From Flagellimonas hymeniacidonis (GTDB lineage: Bacteria; Bacteroidota; Bacteroidia; Flavobacteriales; Flavobacteriaceae), in NCBI RefSeq assembly GCF_008040165.1, contig NZ_VRUR01000002.1:744001-808000 (forward strand): 64,000 nt of DNA, read 5' to 3'. Of this stretch, positions 8,516 to 17,688 are shown piece after piece (the first letter of the stretch is position 1; the number at the start of each line of letters is the position of its first letter). The notes under the pieces were generated by a model. It was not told where the DNA came from, searched no databases, and saw nothing but the letters and a program-made list of their open reading frames with translations. Position numbers and translations under genes: made by a program.

Positions 8516-8809
8516 TTAGATGCGTATCCCTACGGGAAGCATCTCTTTGTACTGTCTGTTCTTTCTTAAAAAACCTGCTATATGAGGGCTAGTAGGAACA
8601 ACTCGTAGGTTTTTTTCTTGGATTTCATGCAAAACGGCTTTAATAAATGTTTCTTTAAAACCATCTTGGGTAATTTCTTCAGGTATTACTAGTTTGGTTA
8701 AAAATACCTTGCGCTCTTGTGAGGAGTACTCAATTTTAGCTAAATGCCCATCAACCTTAGTTTCAAATTGGCGCAAGAAACTATTGTCATTAATTTCCAT
8801 TTCTGTCAT
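8516..8809 (-). CDS. Small GNAT-fold N-acetyltransferase (YjdJ/COG2388-like)
   Basis: A 97-residue protein of the minimal GNAT family related to YjdJ: FETKVDGHLAKIEYSSQ at the N-terminus, and LRVVPTSPHIAGFLRKNRQYKEML at the C-terminus, which is the most conserved part of that family. The substrate of these small acetyltransferases is generally unknown. The ATG at 8809 is preferred to one eight codons further upstream because the family alignments begin near this position. It converges on mtaB across a shared terminator. Confidence 0.82.
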   Translation of the reverse strand: MTEMEINDNSFLRQFETKVDGHLAKIEYSSQERKVFLTKLVIPEEITQDGFKETFIKAVLHEIQEKNLRVVPTSPHIAGFLRKNRQYKEMLPVGIRI

Positions 8810-8971
8810 ATAGTATTGTTTTAAAATTGACACAGTTCAATTACCAAAATGATAATTCCACTGCTACCCTAACTCTTGCATGTATGCAAATACGTGAGGC
8901 TTATTGCAAAAGGGACACAAAATTAGTCAAAAATTCCCTAATTTCCTAGCCAAATCGTTATTCGGTGAGAT

Positions 8972-9649
8972 ATGCCCGACAATAGAATACATATATACCT
9001 TATGCCGGGAATGGCTGCAAATCCATCAATTTTTGATGGCCTAAAACTACCCGAAGAACATTTCGCATTGCACACCTTGGAATGGTTTGTACCATTAAAA
9101 GGAATGAGCTTTGAAGCCTATGCAGTGGAAATGTGCAAAAAAATCACACATAAAAACCCGGTGCTGTTAGGTGTTTCCTTTGGGGGACTTTTAGTCCAAG
9201 AAATGGCGAAACATATGGGCACTTCAAAAATAATTGCAGTCTCTTGTGTAAAACAGCATTCTGAACTGCCAAAAAAAATGCTCTTTGCAAAATATACCAA
9301 AGCACACAAGTTGTTGCCCACAGGGTTAGTCAATAATGTGGAGCTTTTGGCCAAATATGCCTTTGGTGAAACAGTGACCAAGCGACTCGAACTCTATGAA
9401 AAATACCTCTCCATACGAGATAAACGCTATATAGATTGGGCAATTGACAACATTGTAGGTTGGGAGCAAACAGCACCACCTACCAATCTTGTGCACATTC
9501 ATGGGGTTAAGGACAATGTATTTCCCATTGCCAATATAAAAGATTGCATTCCTGTTAAAAATGGAACGCATACCATGATAATCCATCGGGCAAAATGGTT
9601 TAATGAGAACCTGCCTGCAATTATTTTAGAAGAAGGCAGTTCTATATAG
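8972..9649 (+). CDS. Alpha/beta hydrolase
   Basis: A 225-residue alpha/beta-hydrolase fold protein without a signal peptide. The first strand and oxyanion region is YLMPGMAANPSIFDGL, the nucleophile elbow is GVSFGG (Ser near residue 70), the acid is probably the Asp in HGVKDNVFP and the catalytic His lies in GTHTMIIHRA. The lid region is short. The substrate cannot be assigned. It precedes the lytic transglycosylase gene by 22 bp on the same strand. Confidence 0.85.
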   Translation: MPDNRIHIYLMPGMAANPSIFDGLKLPEEHFALHTLEWFVPLKGMSFEAYAVEMCKKITHKNPVLLGVSFGGLLVQEMAKHMGTSKIIAVSCVKQHSELPKKMLFAKYTKAHKLLPTGLVNNVELLAKYAFGETVTKRLELYEKYLSIRDKRYIDWAIDNIVGWEQTAPPTNLVHIHGVKDNVFPIANIKDCIPVKNGTHTMIIHRAKWFNENLPAIILEEGSSI

Positions 9650-9671
9650 TATCTTTATATAACATTAATGA

Positions 9672-10634
9672 ATGAATAGCATGAAGCACATAAAAAACAT
9701 TTTGGCGGGTATAGGATTGGTTGTAGTTGTGGGTAGTCTTGTTTTTGCGGTACAATCAGACAAAGTGGAAAAACCTGCGGAAGTAGAGGTTTCTGATAAG
9801 AATGTGGCCGAAGGCTATAAAATAAGTGCTATTGAAATCCCCAGTGATTTAAATTTTGCTGGAGAACAAGTGCCGTTGGAAGACCCTGAAATTATGGAGC
9901 GTGTTGACCGTGAATTTTTGGTGAATACTTATTGGCAGTCTAACGCTTTATTGTTGATGAAACGTGCCAATAAATATTTTCCCATTATAGAACCCATTTT
10001 GGCTAAAAATGGGATTCCAGATGATTTTAAATACTTGGCAGTAGCCGAAAGTGGTTTACAGAATGCTGTATCCCATGCCGGTGCCACAGGATTTTGGCAG
10101 ATAATGAAGGCAACCGGCAAAGAATATGGTCTTGAAGTGAACTCCAATGTGGATGAACGCTATCATATTGAAAAATCTACTCAAGTAGCTTGTGACTATA
10201 TAAAAAAATGGAAAAAACGATTTGGAAGTTGGACCTTGACTGCTGCAGCCTACAATGCCGGCCCCGGAGGCATACGTAAATACATGAACATTCAAAAAGC
10301 AGATGACTACTACGATTTGTTGCTTGGTGAAGAGACAGGTCGATATGTGTTCCGCATTATGGCTATAAAAGAGATTATCTCCAACCCTGATAAATACGGA
10401 TTTGCGGTTGAAAAAGCAGATTTTTACAACGCAGTACCCACTTTTTCTGTTGAGGTTGATTCTGCGGTAGCCAGTTGGGCCGATTTTGCCAAGCTTTACG
10501 AAATCAACTACAAAGTTTTAAAAAGACATAACCCTTGGTTACGTGAACCACATTTGAATAATACTTCTGGTAAAAAGTATGTGGTGGAAATTCCTAATAA
10601 GGGGTATTATAGAAACTCGGGTACAGGGCAATAA
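9672..10634 (+). CDS. Lytic transglycosylase (SLT domain, MltD-like)
   Basis: Murein-cleaving enzyme exported by an N-terminal hydrophobic segment (residues 8-26). The SLT domain covers about 100-240. The catalytic Glu is E126 in YLAVAESGLQ, followed by GATGFWQIM and the AAYNAGPGG motif typical of family 1 transglycosylases. The C-terminal 80 residues (VPTFSVEVDSAVASWADFAKLY) are LysM-like. The last 32 codons are repeated, damaged, 600 bp downstream at 11232-11329. A second ATG three codons in (9681) is equally possible as the start. Confidence 0.92.
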   Translation: MNSMKHIKNILAGIGLVVVVGSLVFAVQSDKVEKPAEVEVSDKNVAEGYKISAIEIPSDLNFAGEQVPLEDPEIMERVDREFLVNTYWQSNALLLMKRANKYFPIIEPILAKNGIPDDFKYLAVAESGLQNAVSHAGATGFWQIMKATGKEYGLEVNSNVDERYHIEKSTQVACDYIKKWKKRFGSWTLTAAAYNAGPGGIRKYMNIQKADDYYDLLLGEETGRYVFRIMAIKEIISNPDKYGFAVEKADFYNAVPTFSVEVDSAVASWADFAKLYEINYKVLKRHNPWLREPHLNNTSGKKYVVEIPNKGYYRNSGTGQ

Positions 10635-10686
10635 TTTTGCAGACCTTAAATCTCTGTGGTGGGAATATAACAAATGTGTGAGGCGA

Positions 10687-11145
10687 TTATTTATTTTTAG
10701 ATTTATTGCGTAGACTTATCAATACCTGTTCCGTATCTTTATTTTCAAATGACAACAGTGATTTTGAGTTTATGATCAAGTATTTTTCTACTGTATTATC
10801 CTCATTTTTCATTTCGACAGCAATGTATTTTGTTCTCTTTAATTGATATGAATAGGGACAACCTATTTTATCAAAAGAATATGTTTTTTCAGGTCTAAAT
10901 AACTTCTTCAAAACAATTTTGTCATCAATTATTCGTGCATCACAGACGTGCGTAAATTGATAAACAAGGAATCCAATAAGGTTGAGAAATATTAACACAG
11001 CTATCATCATTCCCATATAAAATTCTTGTTTTTTAGCTGCAAAAATTATCACAGGGCTTATTAGTAATAGAAGAATACTTCCCACATATAACCCAGCACT
11101 GGTCCAGTTTGAAGATAATTTGATTTCTTGCTCTTTATAGCTCAT
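10687..11145 (-). CDS. Uncharacterised two-helix membrane protein
   Basis: I do not recognise this 152-residue protein. It begins MSYKEQEIKLSSNW, has two adjacent membrane helices at about 18-36 and 44-64, then a soluble part rich in Lys and aromatic residues (TYSFDKIGCPYSYQLKRTKYIAVEM) that may be a small PH-like barrel of the kind seen in bacterial YdbT/bPH proteins. The downstream ATG at 11145 was chosen over 11205 because the extra 20 residues look non-coding. The gene sits on the opposite strand between the intact transglycosylase and a broken copy of its 3' end, so it may have arrived by a recombination event. Confidence 0.6.
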   Translation of the reverse strand: MSYKEQEIKLSSNWTSAGLYVGSILLLLISPVIIFAAKKQEFYMGMMIAVLIFLNLIGFLVYQFTHVCDARIIDDKIVLKKLFRPEKTYSFDKIGCPYSYQLKRTKYIAVEMKNEDNTVEKYLIINSKSLLSFENKDTEQVLISLRNKSKNK

Positions 11146-11231
11146 TTTTAATTTGGGCTGAATTTGAAACAAGGTAAGTTTTTTGACTTCTCCCACGAAA
11201 GTCAAATTGATAGATAGGACTTATTATTTGA

Positions 11232-11329
11232 TGGCTTCGCAAACCGCATTTGAACAATGATTCTGGAAAAAATATGTGGTGGAAATTCCTAATAAGGGGT
11301 ATTATAGAAAATCTGGCACAGGGAAATAG
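11232..11329 (+). pseudogene. Broken duplicate of the 3' end of the lytic transglycosylase gene
   Basis: Reading from TGG at 11232, the sequence encodes WLRKPHLNNDSGK then, after restoring one missing A in the A-run near 11266, KYVVEIPNKGYYRKSGTGK and a stop. The intact gene ends WLREPHLNNTSGKKYVVEI...SGTGQ at 10538-10634. Thirty-eight bases in the middle are identical, including synonymous positions. Homology ends abruptly upstream at 11232. It has no start and is not expected to be expressed. The rest of the 11146-11452 gap holds nothing else I can recognise. Confidence 0.85.
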
Positions 11330-11452
11330 ATTTAACAATCCGAGAAATAAATCATTTTGAGTCTTTAGAAGAAATGTAGAAATGCAAATTGAATTGGATA
11401 GTATGTATGGTAGACATTATCTGGTTTTATTTGTGAAGTTTTTAAATCTAAT

Positions 11453-11866
11453 CTATTGGCTGGGACAGTCATTATAAGTTAATTCGACAATAAATTCCTT
11501 GCTATTTACTTTCGTTATTTCTGAATAACTGTTGTCAGGGGTGTAAATGGCTCCATTTCCAAGATCAACAACTACTCCTATAGCAGTAAAATTGAAAAAT
11601 ATAAACCCAACGCTTAATTTTTTGTCGAAATTTTTTACATAATCAGGACATCCATCCTGTTTTAATTGAACGGTCATATCTTTTGATCTCCGCAGAATTT
11701 TAGTAACCTCTCCTTCGCCTAAATATTCTCCGTTTACGTAAATTTTGGCTGTTGGATTGTCTTTTACTTTTATATTGGCACTATAACTATCTGTTCTAAA
11801 CATTGTGGCACAAGAACTTAAAAAAAATAGGATTCCTAAAACACACAAAAATTTGTAGTTTTTCAT
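11453..11866 (-). CDS. Small lipoprotein with PEGA-like segment
   Basis: A 137-residue lipoprotein: signal peptide with lipobox LSSC (Cys19). NPTAKIYVNGEYLGEGEV resembles the PEGA/surface-barrel turn in which a small decoration is named by Y-V-N-G-x-x-x-G. A hydrophobic stretch GFIFFNFTAIGVVVDLGNGAIY follows, as in a Bacteroidota lipoprotein group sometimes matched to adhesin-like P5-type lipoproteins. Function unknown; likely anchored in the inner leaflet of the outer membrane. It is monocistronic, with about 180 bp of featureless spacer on its 5' side. Confidence 0.75.
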   Translation of the reverse strand: MKNYKFLCVLGILFFLSSCATMFRTDSYSANIKVKDNPTAKIYVNGEYLGEGEVTKILRRSKDMTVQLKQDGCPDYVKNFDKKLSVGFIFFNFTAIGVVVDLGNGAIYTPDNSYSEITKVNSKEFIVELTYNDCPSQ

Positions 11867-12048
11867 AATTCGCTTCAGATTAATATTTAATGTTATACCC
11901 CGATGATTTGTTATAAAGCAAATTCAAGGTATTACACTAAATAATTATGAACTGAATTGATGAATAGGGCTTAAGACTTGACCATTGCGTTGGTCGCTTC
12001 TAATTAAATTGAAAAAAAAGATGTAATGAGATAATAAAATAAAACAAC

Positions 12049-12564
12049 TTAGATTTTCTTCATCTGCTGTTGCATCATCTTGATCTGCTCTGTGAGCATG
12101 TTATTCTTGTCTAGTTTCTTGGCTTCCTGCAACAATTGGGTAGCTTCTCGCTTTCTGCGTTTTTGCATGGAGATGCCTGCAAGACTTAACTTTGCCATGG
12201 CTACATCATAATCCATGGTCAATCCAAATTTCAAGGCTTTTTTAAAGTATTTTTCGGCCTGGGTCAGGTTTTTTTGGGAATAAATAATCCCGTGTAGGTA
12301 ATTGTAATACCCCTGCTGCTTTTTAATTAAGGAAGCCTCGGGATTCTTAATTTTGCTCAACCATTTCTGGGTGCCGTCCATATCCTGCTTACGCATTCTA
12401 AGAAAGGCCAAAAGAATAAATTCATTTCTAAAATAGAGGAAGATAAATACCAACGACAGAAAAATCAAGGAAATGCCATTGCCAATATACCCTTCTATAA
12501 ATTGATATACCGCATACGCAATGATAAGGCCGGCAATAACTAGTTTTATATTTTTGTTGAACAT
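12049..12564 (-). CDS. Membrane-anchored TPR-like protein
   Basis: A 171-residue protein with two N-terminal membrane helices (about 7-23 and 29-48) followed by a cytoplasmic or periplasmic helical region. The repeat-like stretch YNYLHGIIYSQKNLTQAEKYFKKALKFGL matches the tetratricopeptide pattern (G-Y-A-F-A-P positions), and the C-terminus is a charged helix ending QIKMMQQQMKKI. No partner can be named. It is divergent from rpmH across 170 bp. Confidence 0.72.
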   Translation of the reverse strand: MFNKNIKLVIAGLIIAYAVYQFIEGYIGNGISLIFLSLVFIFLYFRNEFILLAFLRMRKQDMDGTQKWLSKIKNPEASLIKKQQGYYNYLHGIIYSQKNLTQAEKYFKKALKFGLTMDYDVAMAKLSLAGISMQKRRKREATQLLQEAKKLDKNNMLTEQIKMMQQQMKKI

Positions 12565-12641
12565 ATGCTGTCTGAGATTTTACCTGAATTTAAGAGGCAG
12601 CAAAAGTACTAAAAACTATTTTAAATATTTTCTTTTTGCAC

Positions 12642-12671
12642 TTGCCAAAGTAAAAACTCTTCGTATATTTG
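12642..12671 (+). promoter_or_regulatory. Promoter for rpmH
   Basis: TTG at 12642-12644 (followed by C), a 19-bp spacer and TATATTTG at 12664-12671 match the Bacteroidota -33/-7 promoter. The rpmH start codon is 64 bp downstream. Confidence 0.6.
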
Positions 12672-12734
12672 CGCCCAGAATTTTAGAAGAAGATTTAATT
12701 TTCTTACTGGAAAAATCCAATAAAGAGCTCAGAA

Positions 12735-12893
12735 ATGAAAAGAACATATCAGCCATCAAAAAGGAAGAGAAGAAATAAACATGGTTTTAGAGAGCGCATG
12801 GCGACTGCCAATGGTAGAAAGGTTCTTGCGAGAAGGAGAGCGAAAGGAAGGAAAAAACTAACTGTTTCATCAGAACCACGTCATAAAAAATAA
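12735..12893 (+). CDS. rpmH: 50S ribosomal protein L34
   Basis: A 52-residue highly basic protein. It starts [18 protein letters not shown], continues [26 protein letters not shown] and ends RHKK, an unmistakable L34. It has its own promoter and a strong hairpin terminator, and lies 103 bp upstream of carB. A chromosomal origin/rnpA neighbourhood, common for rpmH in other phyla, is not seen here. Confidence 0.97.
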   Translation: MKRTYQPSKRKRRNKHGFRERMATANGRKVLARRRAKGRKKLTVSSEPRHKK

Positions 12894-12915
12894 TGACTGT
12901 AAATAACTTTTTAAT

Positions 12916-12952
12916 AAAGGTGCTACTTTTTCAAGTTTAGCACCTTTTTTTT
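12916..12952 (+). terminator. Rho-independent terminator after rpmH
   Basis: AAAGGTGCTA pairs with TAGCACCTTT around a T-rich loop, followed by TTTTTT. It separates rpmH from carB. Confidence 0.88.
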
Positions 12953-12995
12953 GACCTAATTTTGAAAAATTTGTAAACGAGTAACCCTATTTAGA

Positions 12996-15848
12996 ATGCC
13001 AAAAAGAGACGATCTTAAATCCATTTTGATTATTGGTTCTGGACCTATTATTATTGGCCAGGCATGTGAGTTTGATTATTCCGGTTCCCAAGCGCTTCGC
13101 TCGCTTCGTGAAGATGGAATAGAGACTATTTTGATCAACAGTAACCCTGCCACTATTATGACGGACCCCGTTATGGCAGATCACATCTATTTAAAACCGT
13201 TGACAACAAAATCAATTATTGAGATTTTAAAGAATCATCCCAATATCGATGCCGTACTGCCAACAATGGGTGGGCAAACTGCCTTGAACCTTTGTATAGA
13301 AGCTGATGAAAAAGGGATTTGGGAAGACTTTGGTGTAGAGATCATTGGAGTGGATATTGATGCCATCAATATCACCGAGGATAGGGAGAAATTTAGGGAA
13401 TTAATGCTCAAAATAGGTGTTGGGATGGCACCACAAGCCACGGCCACATCTTTTTTGAAAGGAAAGGAAATAGCACAAGAATTTGGCTTTCCTCTGGTAA
13501 TCAGAGCTTCGTTTACTTTGGGTGGCGCAGGAGCGTCAATTGTTTACGACCCAGAAGATTTTGATGGGTTACTGAGTCATGGACTGGAGGTTTCTCCCAT
13601 TCACGAAGTAATGATTGATAAAGCTCTTATGGGATGGAAGGAATACGAATTGGAATTGCTTCGTGACAAGAATGACAACGTAGTGATTATTTGTGCCATT
13701 GAAAACATGGACCCTATGGGTATCCACACAGGGGATTCCATAACCGTTGCGCCAACAATGACACTTTCAGACCGTACCTATCAACGGATGAGAGATATGG
13801 CGATTCATATGATGCGAAGCATTGGGGATTTTGCCGGAGGATGTAATGTGCAGTTTGCGGTAAGCCCAGATGAAAAAGAAGATATCATTGCCATCGAAAT
13901 TAACCCAAGGGTTTCTAGATCATCTGCCCTAGCATCAAAAGCTACCGGATATCCTATTGCAAAAATTGCAGCAAAATTGGCCATCGGATATAGTTTGGAT
14001 GAATTAGACAATCAAATCACCAAGTCTACATCAGCCTTGTTTGAACCTACCTTGGATTATGTGATCGTAAAGATCCCACGATGGAACTTTGATAAGTTTG
14101 AAGGCTCTGATAGAACCTTAGGGCTTCAAATGAAATCTGTAGGAGAAGTGATGGGGATAGGACGTTCCTTTCAAGAAGCGCTACACAAGGCCACCCAGTC
14201 TTTGGAAATAAAAAGAAATGGTCTTGGTGCAGATGGAAAGGGATACAAGGATTACGATACGATTATCCAAAAACTGAAAGTACCAAGTTGGGATAGGGTG
14301 TTCGTAATTTATGATGCCATTCAATTGGGGATTCCGTTAAGCCGAATCCACGAGATTACCAAAATCGACATGTGGTTTCTTAAGCAATATGAAGAACTAC
14401 ATTATTTGGAGGTTGAGATTTCAAAACATACCATTGAAAGCTTACCTAAAGCACTTTTACTTGAGGCAAAACAGAAAGGCTTTGCGGACCGCCAAATAGC
14501 ACATATGCTGGATTGTTACGAAAGTGAAGTGCACAAAAAACGTACAAGCCTCAGCATCAATAGAGTGTATAAGCTAGTAGATACCTGTGCAGCGGAATTT
14601 AAAGCCATGACTCCTTATTACTATTCTACATTTGAGGAGGAAATTGAAACGGCAGATGGAAAACGCTATGTTGCCAATGACAGTGAAGTAACCGATAAAA
14701 AGAAGATTGTAGTACTTGGTTCAGGCCCAAATAGAATAGGGCAGGGGATTGAGTTTGATTATTGCTGCGTACATGGGGTTCTTGCTGCTGCAGAATGTGG
14801 GTACGAAACCATCATGATCAATTGTAACCCCGAAACGGTTTCAACCGATTTTGATACCGCAGATAAACTGTATTTTGAACCTGTTTTCTGGGAGCATATC
14901 TACGATATCATTTTACATGAAAAACCAGAAGGCGTTATCGTCCAATTAGGTGGGCAAACCGCTTTGAAATTGGCAGAGAAACTCGAAAAAAATGGGATCA
15001 AAATTATAGGGACCAGTTTTGAATCTCTGGATTTGGCGGAAGATAGAGGAAGTTTTTCTACACTATTAAAAGAAAACAATATTCCATATCCAAAATTTGG
15101 CGTGGCGGAAACGGCAGATGAAGCCCTAGATCTTTCAGATGAACTTGGTTTCCCGCTTTTGGTAAGACCTTCTTATGTGTTGGGTGGACAAGGAATGAAG
15201 ATTGTAATCAACAGAGAAGAACTTGAAGCCCATGTTGTTGATTTATTGGCAAAAATTCCTAATAACAAATTGCTTTTGGATCATTATTTAGATGGAGCTA
15301 TTGAGGCTGAAGCTGATGCCATCTGTGATGGTGAGGATATCTATATCATTGGGATTATGGAGCATATTGAACCTTGTGGAATACACTCGGGGGACTCCAA
15401 TGCTACCTTACCTCCGTTTAACTTAGGGGAATTTGTAATGCAGCAGATAAAAGACCATACGCATAAGATAGCAATGGCTTTGAACACGGTGGGATTAATC
15501 AATATTCAGTTTGCCATTAAAGACGATATTGTATATATCATTGAGGCTAACCCAAGAGCATCACGTACAGTACCCTTTATAGCCAAAGCATACAAAGAAC
15601 CTTATGTAAACTTTGCTACCAAAGTAATGTTGGGCGAAAAGAAAATCAAGGATTTTGATTTTAAACCTCAACTTGATGGTTATGCCATAAAGCAACCGGT
15701 ATTCTCATTTAACAAGTTTCCCAATGTCAACAAGAATTTGGGGCCAGAAATGAAGAGTACTGGAGAAAGTATTTTGTTTATAGATGGCTTAAAAGACGAT
15801 GAGTTTTACAATTTGTACTCCCGCAGAAAAATGTATTTGAGCAAATAG
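12996..15848 (+). CDS. carB: Carbamoyl-phosphate synthase large subunit without allosteric domain
   Basis: Makes carbamoyl phosphate from bicarbonate, ammonia supplied by CarA and two ATP, for arginine and pyrimidine synthesis. Start MPKRDDLKSILIIGSGPIIIGQACEFDYSG. The first ATP-grasp half has VIRASFTLGGAGAS and AIEINPRVSRSSALASKATG. The second half repeats the pattern with VLGSGPNRIGQGIEFDYCC, LVRPSYVLGGQGM and IIEANPRASRTVPFIAK. The protein ends at 950 residues, where the E. coli enzyme (about 1073) would begin its MGS-like domain, so the UMP/ornithine regulatory domain is absent. carA is not adjacent. Confidence 0.97.
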   Translation: MPKRDDLKSILIIGSGPIIIGQACEFDYSGSQALRSLREDGIETILINSNPATIMTDPVMADHIYLKPLTTKSIIEILKNHPNIDAVLPTMGGQTALNLCIEADEKGIWEDFGVEIIGVDIDAINITEDREKFRELMLKIGVGMAPQATATSFLKGKEIAQEFGFPLVIRASFTLGGAGASIVYDPEDFDGLLSHGLEVSPIHEVMIDKALMGWKEYELELLRDKNDNVVIICAIENMDPMGIHTGDSITVAPTMTLSDRTYQRMRDMAIHMMRSIGDFAGGCNVQFAVSPDEKEDIIAIEINPRVSRSSALASKATGYPIAKIAAKLAIGYSLDELDNQITKSTSALFEPTLDYVIVKIPRWNFDKFEGSDRTLGLQMKSVGEVMGIGRSFQEALHKATQSLEIKRNGLGADGKGYKDYDTIIQKLKVPSWDRVFVIYDAIQLGIPLSRIHEITKIDMWFLKQYEELHYLEVEISKHTIESLPKALLLEAKQKGFADRQIAHMLDCYESEVHKKRTSLSINRVYKLVDTCAAEFKAMTPYYYSTFEEEIETADGKRYVANDSEVTDKKKIVVLGSGPNRIGQGIEFDYCCVHGVLAAAECGYETIMINCNPETVSTDFDTADKLYFEPVFWEHIYDIILHEKPEGVIVQLGGQTALKLAEKLEKNGIKIIGTSFESLDLAEDRGSFSTLLKENNIPYPKFGVAETADEALDLSDELGFPLLVRPSYVLGGQGMKIVINREELEAHVVDLLAKIPNNKLLLDHYLDGAIEAEADAICDGEDIYIIGIMEHIEPCGIHSGDSNATLPPFNLGEFVMQQIKDHTHKIAMALNTVGLINIQFAIKDDIVYIIEANPRASRTVPFIAKAYKEPYVNFATKVMLGEKKIKDFDFKPQLDGYAIKQPVFSFNKFPNVNKNLGPEMKSTGESILFIDGLKDDEFYNLYSRRKMYLSK

Positions 15849-15854
15849 AATTTG

Positions 15855-16718
15855 CTAATCGGATATTTGGATTGCATCGCAGGTGCCAACAAATGGGACA
15901 CCATTGGTGCCAAACGCATAGGTTATAAGACCTACATAAACGTTAGCTCCAAAGGCTGGTGCTGTGCCAGGTAAACTTCCTGTTTCGTTATAGGCTGTCC
16001 AGTTGTCATCCTCGGTTTCAAAAGTTAGGTTTGGTGTTTGCCAATACACGGTAATAGTTTGGTTTTCACTACCAACAATTCTAATATCCGCTTTCCCATT
16101 TGGGGCGGTGTTTGCTCCAATATCATTTACCGAGGAGTTACCATCTACAGTATTTTTTCCTTCGATGGTAAAATGCGTGTTGCCTCTATGTCCAACGACA
16201 ACATGTGCCGAGTTGAATGAGTCCAATGTTTCAACATGGATCTGAACTCCTGAGAATATGTAAAGCGAGTTCACCGGATTTGGTGCTATTTGGGAATCTC
16301 CAATGGAACCAATACCAATATTTCTGGCTATAAATTCAAATGGAAACGACAACAGCTTGGCATCCAACCTCCCTTGGTCATCATTAAAATGTAAGGTGAT
16401 GTCATCTGTATTATCTGTAAGTTCTGCTCTATACCTACCATCTACTCGCCCTACCTCTGGTAGTGCAGCTTCGTTATTGATGACAAAATCCATTAAAGGC
16501 CCAGTTCCCTCAAAATTATCGGTGATAAACGATGTTTCTGGAGTTTCATCAGGGTTTGGGGTTTCATCAGGGTTTGGCGTATCATCATTGTTTGAATCGG
16601 AATCATCATTCATCTCTTCTGAAGATTCATCACCAGAAGTAATAGGTTCAATAGCATCGGAGGAACATCCGTTAAAAATCAATACCAATAATAGATACAA
16701 TACATATAGCTTCTTCAT
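15855..16718 (-). CDS. Lipoprotein with acidic repeat linker and a beta-sandwich-like domain
   Basis: A 287-residue outer-surface-type lipoprotein. Signal peptide MKKLYVLYLLLVLIFNGC with lipobox Cys18; then a low-complexity acidic linker of D, S, N and the repeated unit PNPDET (two copies, an 18-bp DNA repeat); then about 220 residues rich in N, T and aromatic residues (TSFITDNFEGTGPLMDFVINNEAALPEV, and NLTFETEDDNWTAYNETGSLPG) that look like an all-beta concanavalin-type module. The function is not recognised; carbohydrate binding is a guess. It converges on carB with only 6 bp between stops. Confidence 0.72.
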   Translation of the reverse strand: MKKLYVLYLLLVLIFNGCSSDAIEPITSGDESSEEMNDDSDSNNDDTPNPDETPNPDETPETSFITDNFEGTGPLMDFVINNEAALPEVGRVDGRYRAELTDNTDDITLHFNDDQGRLDAKLLSFPFEFIARNIGIGSIGDSQIAPNPVNSLYIFSGVQIHVETLDSFNSAHVVVGHRGNTHFTIEGKNTVDGNSSVNDIGANTAPNGKADIRIVGSENQTITVYWQTPNLTFETEDDNWTAYNETGSLPGTAPAFGANVYVGLITYAFGTNGVPFVGTCDAIQISD

Positions 16719-16809
16719 AACCAACTAGTTTTCTGATACATAACGGAATACAGGAAAAGAAAGTATACCGTTTATCGAAAAGAAGAAAAGCTTTAAGGCT
16801 GATTTAAAA

Positions 16810-17643
16810 TCAACTAATTCTCGGTAACCACATACCCATTGTTGCCGCAAAAACACCAATGGCTGTTACAATGGTTACAAACACCAATCCAAATGACATT
16901 ACATATTGGATTGCCGTGCTTTTCTTCTTTTGAGCAATAAAATAAAGCTCCAATAATATTAATGGAATAAGATATTGGCCAAATCCAAGAAAAGTTAAGA
17001 AGGGACCTCTAAAGGTTTCAGGATCAAAACCCACAGGGCCTTTATTTATAAATAACCAAAACATTAGCCCAATTCTAAAGAACCATACACCGGCCATAAC
17101 AAGAAACAATCTCAGTGCCCAGCGTCTATGCACATCAAACTTACGCCCTATGGCATTTCGAATTGTTAAATAAGCAAAAATTAGAATTAATAGACCGTTA
17201 AGACTTACGCTGATATCGCCAACTATGCCAGAAATGGTTCCTTTTGTAATTACCATATAAACCCCACTTAAACTGATAAGAAAGGCTGCTGTAATATAAA
17301 ACCGTCCGTTCCACCTATGAAACTTTGGAGCATAGTTTCTAAGCTGAGGAATAAATTGAATGGGACCTCCAACCATAACAATTACTGCAAACAAAAGATG
17401 AATGCCCACAGCAACATTTCCCATGGTTTCACCTTCTACATAGCCATGAGGCAATACTCTATTCCATCGCATAAAGTCGGAATCCATTGCTGCACCGCCA
17501 TAAAAGGCCGCAACATAAAATGCAAAAAGCCATTGGCCCAAAACTGCTGTAATAAACCAAAGTTGGGCTGAGATTGTAAGCATTTTAAAAGGCCATGGTG
17601 TTATAGAGCTTACAACACCTGTTGTGTTCGTTTTAGAAATCAT
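16810..17643 (-). CDS. DUF2306-type multi-pass membrane protein
   Basis: A 277-residue membrane protein with about seven helices. IHLLFAVIVMVGGPIQFIPQLRNYAPKFHRWNGRFYI is the hallmark of DUF2306, with the conserved HRWNGR likely facing the cytoplasm; a second conserved patch is FDVHRRWALRLF. Both motifs have paired His/Arg residues reminiscent of haem-coordinating membrane proteins, but no function is established. It is the last of three adjacent membrane genes that share a 27-nt identical start region. Confidence 0.82.
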   Translation of the reverse strand: MISKTNTTGVVSSITPWPFKMLTISAQLWFITAVLGQWLFAFYVAAFYGGAAMDSDFMRWNRVLPHGYVEGETMGNVAVGIHLLFAVIVMVGGPIQFIPQLRNYAPKFHRWNGRFYITAAFLISLSGVYMVITKGTISGIVGDISVSLNGLLILIFAYLTIRNAIGRKFDVHRRWALRLFLVMAGVWFFRIGLMFWLFINKGPVGFDPETFRGPFLTFLGFGQYLIPLILLELYFIAQKKKSTAIQYVMSFGLVFVTIVTAIGVFAATMGMWLPRIS

Positions 17644-17667
17644 GATTGTTCGTTTTTTGATTGATGA
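17641..17667 (-). repeat. Identical start-region repeat, copy 1 (before DUF2306 gene)
   Basis: Twenty-seven bases running from the ATG (17643) into the 5' leader are identical to 18373-18399 and 18861-18887. On the coding strand the leader reads ATCAATCAAAAAACGAAC followed by AATCATG. It covers the ribosome-contact region. Confidence 0.9.
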
Positions 17668-17688
17668 TTGATGATGTTGGTGTGTTGA

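Noticed and set aside
12521..12778. An 85-codon plus-strand frame ahead of rpmH
   Set aside because: It overlaps the rpmH promoter and the start of the L34 gene in another frame and has no family resemblance.
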